A DNA stretch of 33,047 bases from an uncultured Clostridia bacterium (GTDB lineage: Bacteria; Bacillota; Clostridia; Oscillospirales; Ruminococcaceae). The notes under the pieces are model-generated. The model did not search any database, was not told the DNA's origin, and was given only the letters and a program-made list of their open reading frames with translations. Made by a program: the position numbers and the translations under genes. Positions 16,930 to 25,042 of the stretch are shown in pieces (position 1 is the stretch's first letter; each line of letters starts with the position of its first letter). The DNA lies in NCBI GenBank assembly GCA_947629785.1, contig CANRFB010000025.1, positions 1 through 33,047 on the forward strand, read 5' to 3'.

Positions 16930-17664
16930 ATGGGCGTAGTATCAATGAAACAGCTTTTGGAAGCAGGCGTTCACTTCGGTCACCAGACCAGAAGATGGAA
17001 CCCGAAAATGGCTCCGTATATCTTTACGGAAAGAAACGGCATCTACATCATCGACCTTCAGAAAACAGTAAAGAAGCTTGACGAAGCGTATAACTTCATC
17101 AAGTCCGTTGCTGAAAACGGCGACACCGTTCTCTTTGTCGGCACAAAGAAGCAGGCGGGCGATTCCGTTAAGGAAGAAGCTGTCCGCGCAGGCGTTCACT
17201 ATGTAAACGCAAGATGGCTCGGCGGTATGATGACCAACTTCAAGACCATTCAGAGACGTATTCAAAGACTTGAACAGCTTCACAAGATGGAGGAGGACGG
17301 AACATTCAACCTCCTGCCCAAGAAAGAAGTTGTTAAGCTTCAGCTTGAAATTGAAAAGCTTGAAAAATACCTCGGCGGTATCAAGACAATGACAAAACTT
17401 CCCGGCGCACTCTTTATTGTTGACCCCAGAAAAGAAAAGATCGCCGTTGCCGAAGCAAAGAAACTGGGTATTCCTATCGTTGCTATCGTTGATACAAACT
17501 GCGATCCCGATGACGTTGATTACGTTATCCCCGGAAATGACGATGCTATCCGCGCCGTTAAGCTTATTGCAGGCGCAATGGCTGACGCCGTTATCGAGGG
17601 CAGACAGGGCGAGCAGGAAGCTGTTGCTGCCGAAGAGGCAGAGGCAGAAGAAGCTGCTGAATAA
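16930..17664 (+). CDS. rpsB: 30S ribosomal protein S2
   Basis: A 244-residue S2 with family signatures [22 protein letters not shown] at the N-terminus, then [15 protein letters not shown] and [30 protein letters not shown]. It ends in an acidic Glu/Ala tail. S2 joins late in 30S assembly and is needed for S1 binding where S1 exists. The AGGAGG RBS and ATG at 16930 are clear. It is followed after 84 bp by tsf, the classic rpsB-tsf order. Confidence 0.98.
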   Translation: MGVVSMKQLLEAGVHFGHQTRRWNPKMAPYIFTERNGIYIIDLQKTVKKLDEAYNFIKSVAENGDTVLFVGTKKQAGDSVKEEAVRAGVHYVNARWLGGMMTNFKTIQRRIQRLEQLHKMEEDGTFNLLPKKEVVKLQLEIEKLEKYLGGIKTMTKLPGALFIVDPRKEKIAVAEAKKLGIPIVAIVDTNCDPDDVDYVIPGNDDAIRAVKLIAGAMADAVIEGRQGEQEAVAAEEAEAEEAAE

Positions 17665-17680
17665 TTTCAGAATTAACATA

Positions 17681-17719
17681 CGAAATTCACGGCAGGCGGC
17701 AATTGTCTGCCGTATTTCG
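17681..17719 (+). promoter_or_regulatory. Stem-loop between rpsB and tsf
   Basis: CGAAAT-TC-ACGGCAG (17681-17695) pairs with CTGCCGT-ATTTCG (17707-17719), a 13-bp helix with a 2-nt bulge and an 11-nt loop. No T-run follows, so it is more likely a processing, stability or partial attenuation site than a terminator. Confidence 0.6.
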
Positions 17720-17748
17720 GAAATGATGAATTTTTAGGAGGAATAAAA

Positions 17749-18669
17749 ATGGCTGTATCCGTACAGGAGATCAAAGACCTTATGAAAGCTACCGGCGTTG
17801 GTATGATGGACTGCAAAAAGGCTCTCGAAGAAGCAGAGGGCGACACTGAAAAGGCAGTTACCATTCTCCGTGAAAAGGGTCTTGCCACACAGGCTAAGAA
17901 AAGTTCCAGAGTTGCCGCGGAGGGTATCGTTACTTCCGTTGTTGAGGGTAACGTTGGTGCTGTTGTAGAAGTAAATATCGAAACCGACTTTGCTGCAAAC
18001 AACGATGAATTCAAAGCATTCGTTGCAGCTGTTGCAAAGACCGTTATTGAAAAGGATCCCGCAGATGTTGACGCGCTGAAAGCTGCAACTATCAGCGGCG
18101 GAAGCAAGAGCGTTGAGGAAACACTTCAGGATCTGTTTATCAAGATCAGGGAGAACATGGTTATCCGCCGTTTCAAGAGACTTGAGGGCGTGCTTGTTCC
18201 TTACGTTCACGGCGGCGGAAGCATAGGCGTTATGGTAAAACTTGACACGGATCTTCCTGCCGATAAGGTATTTGAAGTAGGTAAGAACTGCGCACTTCAG
18301 GTTGCCGCTATGAACCCTGCATATCTGAACAGAGAATCCGTTCCCGCGGAAGTTCTCGACGAGGAAAAGAAGATAATCATGACCCAGATGGCGGAAGACC
18401 CCAAGATGGCTTCCAAGCCCGAACAGGTAAGAGCAAAGATCGCAGAGGGCAAGGTCGGCAAGTACTACAGTGAGAACTGCCTCCTTGAACAGGCTTATGT
18501 AAAGGACGACAAGATGAACGTTCAGAATTACATCAAGACTGCCGCAAAGGAACTTGGCGGAAATATCAATGTTGTTGAGTATGTCCGCTTTGAAAGAGGC
18601 GAGGGCATCGAAAAGAAGAAAGACGATTTCGCTGCCGAAGTTGCAAGCATGGCAAGCGGCAACAAGTAA
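17749..18669 (+). CDS. tsf: Translation elongation factor Ts
   Basis: A 306-residue EF-Ts, the guanine nucleotide exchange factor for EF-Tu. The N-terminal UBA-like domain is VQEIKDLMKATGVGMMDCKKALEEAEGD. The TDF-type core motif appears as VVEVNIETDFAANNDEF, and the second signature VPYVHGGGSIGVMVKL is present. AGGAGG lies 7 bases before the ATG. It is the last gene of the rpsB operon, followed by a strong terminator at 18686. Confidence 0.98.
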   Translation: MAVSVQEIKDLMKATGVGMMDCKKALEEAEGDTEKAVTILREKGLATQAKKSSRVAAEGIVTSVVEGNVGAVVEVNIETDFAANNDEFKAFVAAVAKTVIEKDPADVDALKAATISGGSKSVEETLQDLFIKIRENMVIRRFKRLEGVLVPYVHGGGSIGVMVKLDTDLPADKVFEVGKNCALQVAAMNPAYLNRESVPAEVLDEEKKIIMTQMAEDPKMASKPEQVRAKIAEGKVGKYYSENCLLEQAYVKDDKMNVQNYIKTAAKELGGNINVVEYVRFERGEGIEKKKDDFAAEVASMASGNK

Positions 18670-18685
18670 TTCTAAAGAATAATTC

Positions 18686-18720
18686 AACGGCGTTTCCGGA
18701 TTCCGGAAACGCCGTTTTTA
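18686..18720 (+). terminator. Rho-independent terminator of rpsB-tsf
   Basis: A 14-bp perfect stem (18686-18699 with 18703-18716) with an ATT loop and a TTTTT run. Confidence 0.93.
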
Positions 18721-18727
18721 TGCGCTT

Positions 18728-18758
18728 AACCCCCCGAACTGAATGTTCGGGGGTTTTT
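18728..18758. terminator. Second terminator, serving the convergent GH25 gene
   Basis: CCCCCGAAC (18731-18739) pairs with GTTCGGGGG (18745-18753), with TTTTT on the plus strand. AACC on the other side gives a shorter U-run for the minus-strand lysozyme transcript. Confidence 0.8.
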
Positions 18759-18760
18759 GG

Positions 18761-20206
18761 TTACTGTCCGTTAAGACCGTTTTTCTTTATAAGTTCCGCA
18801 TAGTCCTTGAAAGCATAGTTCAGGTCAACGTCACCGTCAATGCCTTTGACAGAACCGGTGGAAGAATACTGCCACATTCCGTAATGACCGTCATAGTTGT
18901 CGTTGAGTTTTTCTTCATCGCCCCAACTTGCGATCCATATGTCGTATTTCTTGATACGCGACATAGTTACATTGTCGGCGAAGAATTTCGAGTAACTGTA
19001 AAGTGTGGCGTAATATCCTGCTTCTTCAAGCTCGGTCATAAACGCGACTATAATATCGGTAACTTCCTTGCGGCTCATTTTTTTGTAAAATTCTTCCTCA
19101 ATATCCAGAACAAGCGGGTAGGCGGGGTCATATTTTTTTATTCTGCTGAGGAAATATTTTGCTTCTTTGCGGGCTTCCGAAACGCTTTTTGCATATGTAT
19201 AATGATAGAAACCATAGTCAATGCCGTACTTTTCGCAGCCTGCAACATTCTTTTTAAGGTATTCGTCGGTATTTTCGCTGCCGTAGGAACTTCGGATCAT
19301 TACAAAATCCACGCCGTCAGAAGCAACTTTTTTCCAGTTTATGCTGCCTTGCCATTTGGAAACGTCAATACCTTTCATCACGTCATTATAAACTGTTACG
19401 CTGAAATTTCCGGTCACGCCGTTTGCTGCAGTGACGTTAATAACAGCCGAACCCGTTCCTACGGCTTTAACAAGTCCCGTTGAGGAAACTTCCGCTACAT
19501 CTTCGTTATCCGAAGTATATGTAAGAATGTCATAAACCCCCAAAGGATAAATAATAGGCTCTATCTGGAATTCTTTGCCTTTGCGGATCATGGCTTCCCG
19601 ATCGACAAATCCGATGGATTCGGGTTCACCTTTTACTGCCTCGGTAGTTCCGTCCGGGTTGGTTACGTTAAAGTAAATATTTGCACGTCTGCCGCTGGTG
19701 GTGGTCATACGGATTTTAGCTTCTCCGTAACCGATAGCGGTAACGAGTCCGTTTTCGTCTACATCTACAACTCTTTTGTTGAAATTATAGTATATAATGT
19801 AATCGTCCGAACGCAAAGGACTGAATGTCATTTTGATCTGAAACGTATCGCCTATTACGAGGTCATTATGCAGTGGGACTTTCATATGAATACTTCTTGC
19901 GGGAACCGTTACTTCGCGGTTGTCCTCGCTGAAACTTCCCGCTGCGGCGGTATCTTCTTCCTTGTTAAGTTCGGGATCGGTCGTTTCGGACTGTTCGGAG
20001 CTTTCTTCCGATTGCTCGTCGGCGGAATTTTCGTCACTTTCCGTTTCGGTATCCGTTTCCGATGTAAGAACGGTATTATCATCGGAAATGGTTTCGGACT
20101 GCTGGATCTCGCTTTCATCGGCAAAGACGGCGAAAGCGTTGGGAAGCGCAGCACTGAATGTCATGCAGAGTGACAGCGCAGCCGCAATAATTTTTTTCTT
20201 TCTCAT
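18761..20206 (-). CDS. Secreted GH25 lysozyme with two bacterial Ig-like domains
   Basis: A 481-residue exported muramidase that cleaves peptidoglycan between MurNAc and GlcNAc. Signal peptide at residues 1-~29 (MRKKKIIAAALSLCMTFSAALPNAFA). A Ser/Glu/Asp/Thr-rich acidic linker follows at ~31-98. Two Big_2-type Ig-like modules lie at ~105-182 and ~196-273, each with the 'V(D)VDENGLVTAIGYGEA' style repeat. A GH25 barrel fills ~278-475: GIDVSKWQG (D281), VLDIEEE (D368, E370) and DGDVDLN (D459, D461) supply the active-site acids. No LPXTG or cell-wall repeat is seen, so attachment must rely on the Ig-like part or the protein is released. It has its own promoter at 20239-20267. Confidence 0.93.
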   Translation of the reverse strand: MRKKKIIAAALSLCMTFSAALPNAFAVFADESEIQQSETISDDNTVLTSETDTETESDENSADEQSEESSEQSETTDPELNKEEDTAAAGSFSEDNREVTVPARSIHMKVPLHNDLVIGDTFQIKMTFSPLRSDDYIIYYNFNKRVVDVDENGLVTAIGYGEAKIRMTTTSGRRANIYFNVTNPDGTTEAVKGEPESIGFVDREAMIRKGKEFQIEPIIYPLGVYDILTYTSDNEDVAEVSSTGLVKAVGTGSAVINVTAANGVTGNFSVTVYNDVMKGIDVSKWQGSINWKKVASDGVDFVMIRSSYGSENTDEYLKKNVAGCEKYGIDYGFYHYTYAKSVSEARKEAKYFLSRIKKYDPAYPLVLDIEEEFYKKMSRKEVTDIIVAFMTELEEAGYYATLYSYSKFFADNVTMSRIKKYDIWIASWGDEEKLNDNYDGHYGMWQYSSTGSVKGIDGDVDLNYAFKDYAELIKKNGLNGQ

Positions 20207-20238
20207 TTTTGTATCTCCTTGATTTTGTTCTTTCTTTT

Positions 20239-20267
20239 ATTCTATAATAATACAGGCTTTTTGTCAA
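20239..20267 (-). promoter_or_regulatory. Promoter of the GH25 lysozyme gene
   Basis: On the minus strand TTGACA (20262-20267), a 17-bp spacer and TAGAAT (20239-20244), 33 bp before the ATG. An AAGGAG ribosome-binding site is present. Confidence 0.85.
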
Positions 20268-20332
20268 GCATTTTGCTGATTTTCTATAAATTTACAGATT
20301 TTCGCTCGAAATATACCGAAGATGGGGAAATA

Positions 20333-22171
20333 TCAGCTGCATTTTTCGGGGAAATATACATTGTACCACACGAGGAAAATGAACACGGTCCATATTTTTC
20401 TGCTGTTGTCCGCTTTTCCGTTTCGGTGGTCGTCAAGAAGTTTTATAAGCAGTTCCGTGTTGAAGAAATGTTCCGCGGCGGAGGAGGTGAATTTTTCCTT
20501 TATTATGCCGTAATATTTGTCCTCTTTCAGCCATACCCTTATGGGAACGGGGAATCCTAACTTTTTCTTGTTGGCGGTCTGTGGCGGTGCGGAACGGAGA
20601 GCCGCTTTTCTCATGGCAAATTTTGTGTTTTCCTCGGTAACTCTGTACTTTGTGGGAATTTTCTCCGCAACAGCCATGACTTCCTTGTCAAGGAACGGCA
20701 CACGCAGTTCCAGACTGTTCGCCATGGACATCTTATCCGCTTTCAGGAGAATATCTCCCGTCATCCATAGGTGCAGGTCGAGATACTGCATTTTTGTGAC
20801 TGCATCGGCATCTTTTACTTTATCGTAGAACGGTTTGGTAATTTCCATAGCGTTCGGGGCGTTGGTCTTTATTTTCAGAAGTGCTTTGCGCTCCTTTTCG
20901 CTGAACATATAAGCGTTGCCTATGAAACGTTCTTCAAGATCTTTTCCTCGGCGCACAAGGAAGTTAAGACCTCGCTTTGCGGGGAGTTTTGAAGCTATCG
21001 TTCCTATGGCTCGTCTTATTGGTCGGGGAATGGCATTATACGCGGGAACGGACATTGGTTCTTTGTAGATATTATATCCGCCGAAGATCTCGTCCGCGCC
21101 TTCTCCCGAAAGAACGACTTTCACATATTCCGAAGCTTTCTTGCAGACAAAGTACAGCGCGATACAGGAGGGGTCTGCAAGAGGTTCGTCCATGTGGTAC
21201 TGTATTTTTGCGATACTGTCCCAGTATTCTTCGGGAGAAATCACCTTGCTGATGTTTTCTTTGTTTATATATTTTGAAAAATCCTTTGCCCAGCCTATTT
21301 CGTTGTATTTTTCATCTTCTCCGAAACCTACCGTAAATGTTTTGTCAACATTTGCCACGGCGGCAACATAACTGGAATCCACACCGCTGGAAAGGAAGCT
21401 TCCTACTTCCACGTCGGAAATTTTATGCGCTTCCACGGAATTCTTGAAAATATCTGAAATTTCGTCCACCCAGTGGTCAAGGTCGTGGGTGTCATCGGGC
21501 TTGAATTCAATATCCCAGTATCGGGAAACGGACAGGTTCCCGTTTGAATATTTGAAATAATGCGCAGGGAGAAGCTTGAAAACGTTCCTGAAAAATGTTT
21601 TTTCTGTAGGGGAATACTGGAAAGTCAGGTAATTTTCCAGAGCGTCCTCGTTAAGTTCCTTTCTGAAATCGGGGTGAACGAGGAAAGCCTTTATCTCCGA
21701 ACCAAACATGAAAGTATCGCCCATTACCGCATAATACATAGGCTTTATTCCGAAGAAATCCCGCGCCCCGAAAAGTTCCTTTTTCACCGTGTCCCATATG
21801 ACAAAAGAAAACATTCCCCGAAGCTTGTTCAGGAGTTTCTCACCGTATTCTTCATAGCCGTGGATAAGGACTTCCGAGTCGGTGTTTGTTCGGAACTTGT
21901 GTCCCGCCTTGACAAGTTCTTCACGGATAATTTGGTAATTATAAATTTCGCCGTTGAAAAGCAGGACTTTTGTTTTGTCCTCGTTATAGATAGGTTGGTC
22001 GCCCGAAGAGGAGATGTCGATGATACTCAGTCTGCGGAAACCGAGGGCAATATCGCCGTCTATGTATTTTCCGCCCGAATCGGGACCGCGGTGTATAATT
22101 TTATTCATCATTTCCTCTATAATTTTATTTGAATCATTCTGCAAATTGGTAAATCCCACAAATCCGCACAT
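20333..22171 (-). CDS. asnB: Asparagine synthetase (glutamine-hydrolysing)
   Basis: A 612-residue class II glutamine amidotransferase that makes asparagine from aspartate, glutamine and ATP. The frame is open further upstream, but the ATG at 22171 places the catalytic Cys at residue 2 (MCGFVGF) and has GGAGGT 6 bases before it. The N-terminal glutaminase has HRGPDSGG, and NGEIYNY near residue 73. The synthetase domain has the PP-loop FLSSGVDSS (SGVDSS at 262-267) and LSGEGADEIFGGY (~354-366). Monocistronic with its own promoter; no convincing terminator is visible before the GH25 promoter. Confidence 0.95.
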   Translation of the reverse strand: MCGFVGFTNLQNDSNKIIEEMMNKIIHRGPDSGGKYIDGDIALGFRRLSIIDISSSGDQPIYNEDKTKVLLFNGEIYNYQIIREELVKAGHKFRTNTDSEVLIHGYEEYGEKLLNKLRGMFSFVIWDTVKKELFGARDFFGIKPMYYAVMGDTFMFGSEIKAFLVHPDFRKELNEDALENYLTFQYSPTEKTFFRNVFKLLPAHYFKYSNGNLSVSRYWDIEFKPDDTHDLDHWVDEISDIFKNSVEAHKISDVEVGSFLSSGVDSSYVAAVANVDKTFTVGFGEDEKYNEIGWAKDFSKYINKENISKVISPEEYWDSIAKIQYHMDEPLADPSCIALYFVCKKASEYVKVVLSGEGADEIFGGYNIYKEPMSVPAYNAIPRPIRRAIGTIASKLPAKRGLNFLVRRGKDLEERFIGNAYMFSEKERKALLKIKTNAPNAMEITKPFYDKVKDADAVTKMQYLDLHLWMTGDILLKADKMSMANSLELRVPFLDKEVMAVAEKIPTKYRVTEENTKFAMRKAALRSAPPQTANKKKLGFPVPIRVWLKEDKYYGIIKEKFTSSAAEHFFNTELLIKLLDDHRNGKADNSRKIWTVFIFLVWYNVYFPEKCS

Positions 22172-22228
22172 AAAAAGACCTCCGTAATGAAAATTCTGCA
22201 TGGATCCTTGATTAAAATATACTATTTT

Positions 22229-22257
22229 ATTATACCGCATTATTACCTGATTTGCAA
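22229..22257 (-). promoter_or_regulatory. Promoter of asnB
   Basis: On the minus strand TTGCAA (22252-22257), a 17-bp spacer and TATAAT (22229-22234). Confidence 0.8.
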
Positions 22258-22316
22258 GCAAAATCACTAAATTTTCATAAATAAGAATTTTTTGTAAATC
22301 ATGCGGTAATAGTGAA

Positions 22317-22348
22317 TAAAAAGCGCCGCCTGAAATAATCGGCAGCGC
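22317..22348 (-). terminator. Terminator after the small antitoxin-like gene
   Basis: On the minus strand GCGCTGCC (22348-22341) pairs with GGCGGCGC (22330-22323) with one mismatch, followed by TTTTT. It separates the degV side from asnB. Confidence 0.75.
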
Positions 22349-22356
22349 CTTTGCTG

Positions 22357-22521
22357 TTAAATTCCCAGTTGTTTCCATATTTCGTTTTCGGATACATATT
22401 CACCGTTTTCAATTTCTTTTTCGGCAATTTCCATTCTTTCACGTTCTTCCGGCGTGACTTTTGTAAAATCGGGATCCCACGCCAATATAAAACGTTTTAC
22501 CATTTCATATATAGGTGACAT
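22357..22521 (-). CDS. Small 54-residue protein, antitoxin-like C-terminus
   Basis: A short gene with ATG at 22521 preceded by GGAGCG six bases upstream, and a TAA at 22357 followed directly by a terminator. The protein begins MSPIYEMVKRFILAWDPDF and ends MEIAEKEIENGEYVSENEIW plus KQLGI. It is charged and probably helical. The tail resembles the C-terminal region of RelB/Phd-like antitoxins ('G.yvs.eEiw'), but no toxin gene adjoins it, so this is only a resemblance. The gene lies downstream of degV, separated by the hairpin repeat at 22577-22757. Confidence 0.65.
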   Translation of the reverse strand: MSPIYEMVKRFILAWDPDFTKVTPEERERMEIAEKEIENGEYVSENEIWKQLGI

Positions 22522-22576
22522 AATATCGCTCCTTTACGAAAGATAAAAGAACATTTTATATTTGTGTGAAATGTTT

Positions 22577-22757
22577 TTAAAGGCAATACCGCACAAAGAT
22601 TGTCGTGCAGATGCGCCGTCAGATTTTTTGTCAGATTGACTGAAAATTCCGCAGGAATACTCGCGTATTTCAAGGAATTTTCGGGCAATATGACGGAAAA
22701 TATGCAAGCAGCTGTGCGGCAAAGCCGTAAGGCGGTCTTTGCGCGGTATTGCCTTAA
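22577..22757. repeat. MITE-like hairpin repeat, long copy (181 bp)
   Basis: Terminal inverted repeats: TTAAAGGCAATACCGCACAA at the left end and, at the right end, TTTGCGCGGTATTGCCTTAA. Nested inner arms continue the hairpin: CCGTCA (22616-22621) with TGACGG (22691-22696), AAAATTCC (22643-22650) with GGAATTTT (22674-22681), and AATAC with GTATT. The right end supplies the stop codon of degV. A short copy lies at 32704-32782. Confidence 0.8.
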
Positions 22758-23620
22758 TCTTTCCCTTTGAAAAATGCTCCCACAAGCTTCGGACCTGCGT
22801 TGGCGGCGATAACTCCGCCTATGCGGAATGACATTTCCGGCGGATAGCCCAGCTTTTTGGTAAGTTCCTTTGCAAGTTCCCGCTCCGCGTCCTCAAAATA
22901 TCCGTAAACCAAGCAGTAGGGCGTTTTGGGAATTATCCTGTCGGCGGTGATCTCCACTACTTTCGGGATAATTGCTTTGTCTCCGCGGACTTTCGCGTCT
23001 GTGGAGGAAACGCCTCCCTTTATTTCAATTACAGGGCGCAGTCCCATAAGTTCGCCCACAAAAGCGGCGGCGGTGCTTACCCGTCCCGAACGCTTTACAA
23101 ATTCCAGAGAGTAACAGCCGAAATGCACTTCTGCGCAGGAAAGCCAGTCCTGCATATAAGCGATGGCTTCATCTGCGGTCGCGCCGTTTTCTATCTTTTC
23201 AGCGGCTTTTATAAGCGGGAATCCGTAAACGCCGGTGTAGTTCCCCGAATCAATGACATGGACTTTGTATTTTCCCTCGGCTTCGGGGTTGTTTTCAAAG
23301 AAATTCTTTACCGCCATTACAGCGTTGTTGTAGGTGTTTGAACCGAGAGACGCAATAGCAACGTATATAAGGTCGCTGTAACCCTGTTCGTAATATTCCT
23401 TGTAAAGTTCCTCAAATTCAAACGCCGTTATCTGCGCATGGGTAGGGAAGTCCTTGGAATTGATTATCATGTCATAATATTCCATATAGTCGTAATCACG
23501 GTCAAAGAAAGATTTTTCACCTAAAGTAATGGGAAATCTTAATATGCGTATGTCATACTTTTCCTCATATTCCTTGGGAATATCGGACGCCGAGTCGGTC
23601 ATAAGCTTTATCTTGCTCAT
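22754..23620 (-). CDS. degV: DegV family fatty-acid-binding protein
   Basis: A 288-residue DegV protein. The family binds a fatty acid between two domains and works with fatty acid kinase (FakB-like role) in phospholipid synthesis from exogenous fatty acids. Seen: N-terminal KLMTDSASDIPKEY, the mid-region THAQITAFEFEELYKEY, YVAIASLGSNTYNNAVMA, and VKRSGRVSTAAAFVGELMGLRPVIEIKGG. Start at 23620 with GGAATG upstream, 30 bp after trmL. The TAA stop lies inside the terminal repeat of the hairpin element at 22577-22757, so the gene end may have been set by that insertion. FakA is not in the window. Confidence 0.92.
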   Translation of the reverse strand: MSKIKLMTDSASDIPKEYEEKYDIRILRFPITLGEKSFFDRDYDYMEYYDMIINSKDFPTHAQITAFEFEELYKEYYEQGYSDLIYVAIASLGSNTYNNAVMAVKNFFENNPEAEGKYKVHVIDSGNYTGVYGFPLIKAAEKIENGATADEAIAYMQDWLSCAEVHFGCYSLEFVKRSGRVSTAAAFVGELMGLRPVIEIKGGVSSTDAKVRGDKAIIPKVVEITADRIIPKTPYCLVYGYFEDAERELAKELTKKLGYPPEMSFRIGGVIAANAGPKLVGAFFKGKD

Positions 23621-23650
23621 TGTTGTTCATTCCTTTCAAAAATTCAATAA

Positions 23651-24151
23651 TTAGTCCCAACTGTATTTTGTTAACTGTCCCTCCGAGGCAAGGTCGGGAA
23701 AATCCCACTGCCGCAGGACTTCGTAAACCGCAATTGCCACGGAATTTGATAAATTAAGGCTTCGCAGCCTTGGGCGCATAGGTATCCGCAGACAGCTTTC
23801 CTTATTCTGAACGAGCAGGGATTCTGGAAGTCCCGCGTCTTCTCTTCCGAAAACAAGATAGCTGTTGTTGGGGAATTTCACATTGCTGTATGTGTTAAGC
23901 CCCTTTGTGGTGAAATAGTAGAAATTTCCGCCTTTGTTTCTTGTGAAAAAATCGTTCAGACCGTCATAATATGTAATATCCAGTTCGTGCCAGTAGTCCA
24001 GCCCGGCACGTTTCAGGTTTCTGTCGGTAACTTCAAATCCCAGCGGCTTTATAAGATGAAGCCTTGCTCCGGTAACGGCGCAGGTTCGGGCGATATTTCC
24101 GGTATTCTGGGGAATCTGCGGTTCTACAAGTACAATGTTTAAATTATAAAT
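23651..24151 (-). CDS. trmL: tRNA (cytidine/uridine-34-2'-O)-methyltransferase, apparent AUU start
   Basis: A SPOUT-family enzyme that 2'-O-methylates the wobble base of leucine tRNAs. The uninterrupted frame reads NIVLVEPQIPQNTGNIARTC, then LIKPLGFEVTDRNLKRAGLDYW, YLVFGREDAGLP and IPMRPRLRSLNLSNSVAIAVYEVLRQ, all family hallmarks, ~166 residues, the normal length. No ATG, GTG or TTG lies between the in-frame stop just upstream (24159-24157) and the first in-frame GTG at 23881, which would cut off more than half the conserved protein. AAGGAG (24165-24160) sits 8 bases before an ATT at 24151, making AUU the best start. The RBS overlaps the pdxY stop codon, implying coupling. A start-codon mutation or sequence error is the alternative. 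Confidence 0.85.
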   Translation of the reverse strand: MYNLNIVLVEPQIPQNTGNIARTCAVTGARLHLIKPLGFEVTDRNLKRAGLDYWHELDITYYDGLNDFFTRNKGGNFYYFTTKGLNTYSNVKFPNNSYLVFGREDAGLPESLLVQNKESCLRIPMRPRLRSLNLSNSVAIAVYEVLRQWDFPDLASEGQLTKYSWD

Positions 24152-24163
24152 ATCAAGCGCTCC

Positions 24164-25024
24164 TTACATCTGTTCATAATCGCAAAGTGTGGGGTTTTCT
24201 ATAAGGAAATTCAGACAGCGTTCCAGCATAATGCCGTCGCGGACGTCTGTGGAATAGCTGTAAGTAGTCTTTATGGCAAATTCCAGAAACGCCGTTGCGC
24301 GGTTCATGGCGATAGGGAGACTGTCTCCGCGGAGAATAGAGCCTGTCAGCACGGAAGCAAAAACATCGCCTGTTCCGGGATAACTTGCGCTTATAAGATT
24401 GTAGGGAACGAGCCAGAACTTGCTGTGTTCACGGTCATAGCCGACGTTGTAAGCCTTTCCGTCGGAGAAAACACTGGTTATTACCACAATATCGGGACCC
24501 AGTTCAGAAAGTCGGACGAGATAGCTTTTTATCTTCTGCATGGTGACATCGGGCTGATTGGGGTCTTCGCCAAGAAGCATTGCCGCTTCGGTGATATTGG
24601 GAGTGATTATGTCGGCAATCGCCGCTAATTCGCCCATTCTGGAACGGAGTTCCTGCGTGCAGGTCTTGTATGGTTTGCCGTTGTCCGCCATAACTGGGTC
24701 TACTACTTTCAGGGAATTTTTGTAATACTCGAAAAATTCCAGACAGTGGTCTATCTGCTCTTTTGAAGCAAGGAAACCGCTGTAAACGCAGTCAAATTTG
24801 TAATCGAGCCGCTTGTAATGTTCCAGAGCGGAGGGGATATAGTCGGTCAGGTCGCGGAGGACTACATCTCCGAAACCGCCCGTATGTGCAGAAAGTATCG
24901 CCGTGGGAACGGGGCATACCTGTATTCCCTGCGCTGACATTGTGGGCAGTATCACCGAAAGGGAACATCGTCCCACTCCGGACAGGTCATGAATTGCCGC
25001 AACTGTTGCGGGCTTTTGGTACAT
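24164..25024 (-). CDS. pdxY: Pyridoxal/pyridoxamine kinase (PfkB/ribokinase fold)
   Basis: A 286-residue kinase of the PdxY/PdxK group, which phosphorylates pyridoxal or pyridoxamine in the vitamin B6 salvage pathway. Seen: AAIHDLSGVGRCSLSVILP at the N-terminus, the LSAHTGGFG substrate-loop region, VVDPVMADNGKPY, TPNITEAAML, and the catalytic PGTGDVFASVL anion-hole motif. AAAGGAAG precedes the ATG at 25024. It sits 18 bp after the cation exchanger and directly before trmL in a minus-strand operon. Confidence 0.9.
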   Translation of the reverse strand: MYQKPATVAAIHDLSGVGRCSLSVILPTMSAQGIQVCPVPTAILSAHTGGFGDVVLRDLTDYIPSALEHYKRLDYKFDCVYSGFLASKEQIDHCLEFFEYYKNSLKVVDPVMADNGKPYKTCTQELRSRMGELAAIADIITPNITEAAMLLGEDPNQPDVTMQKIKSYLVRLSELGPDIVVITSVFSDGKAYNVGYDREHSKFWLVPYNLISASYPGTGDVFASVLTGSILRGDSLPIAMNRATAFLEFAIKTTYSYSTDVRDGIMLERCLNFLIENPTLCDYEQM

Positions 25025-25042
25025 ATAGAAACTTCCTTTCGG

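Noticed and set aside
17734..18687. Long minus-strand open frame opposite tsf
   Set aside because: Tsf on the plus strand is unambiguous; the antisense frame arises from its codon pattern.
18743..19483. Long plus-strand open frame opposite the GH25 gene
   Set aside because: It is a shadow of the lysozyme gene, which has signal peptide, domains and catalytic residues on the minus strand.
22497..22785. Short minus-strand open frames near degV
   Set aside because: They are translations of the hairpin repeat, without ribosome-binding sites.
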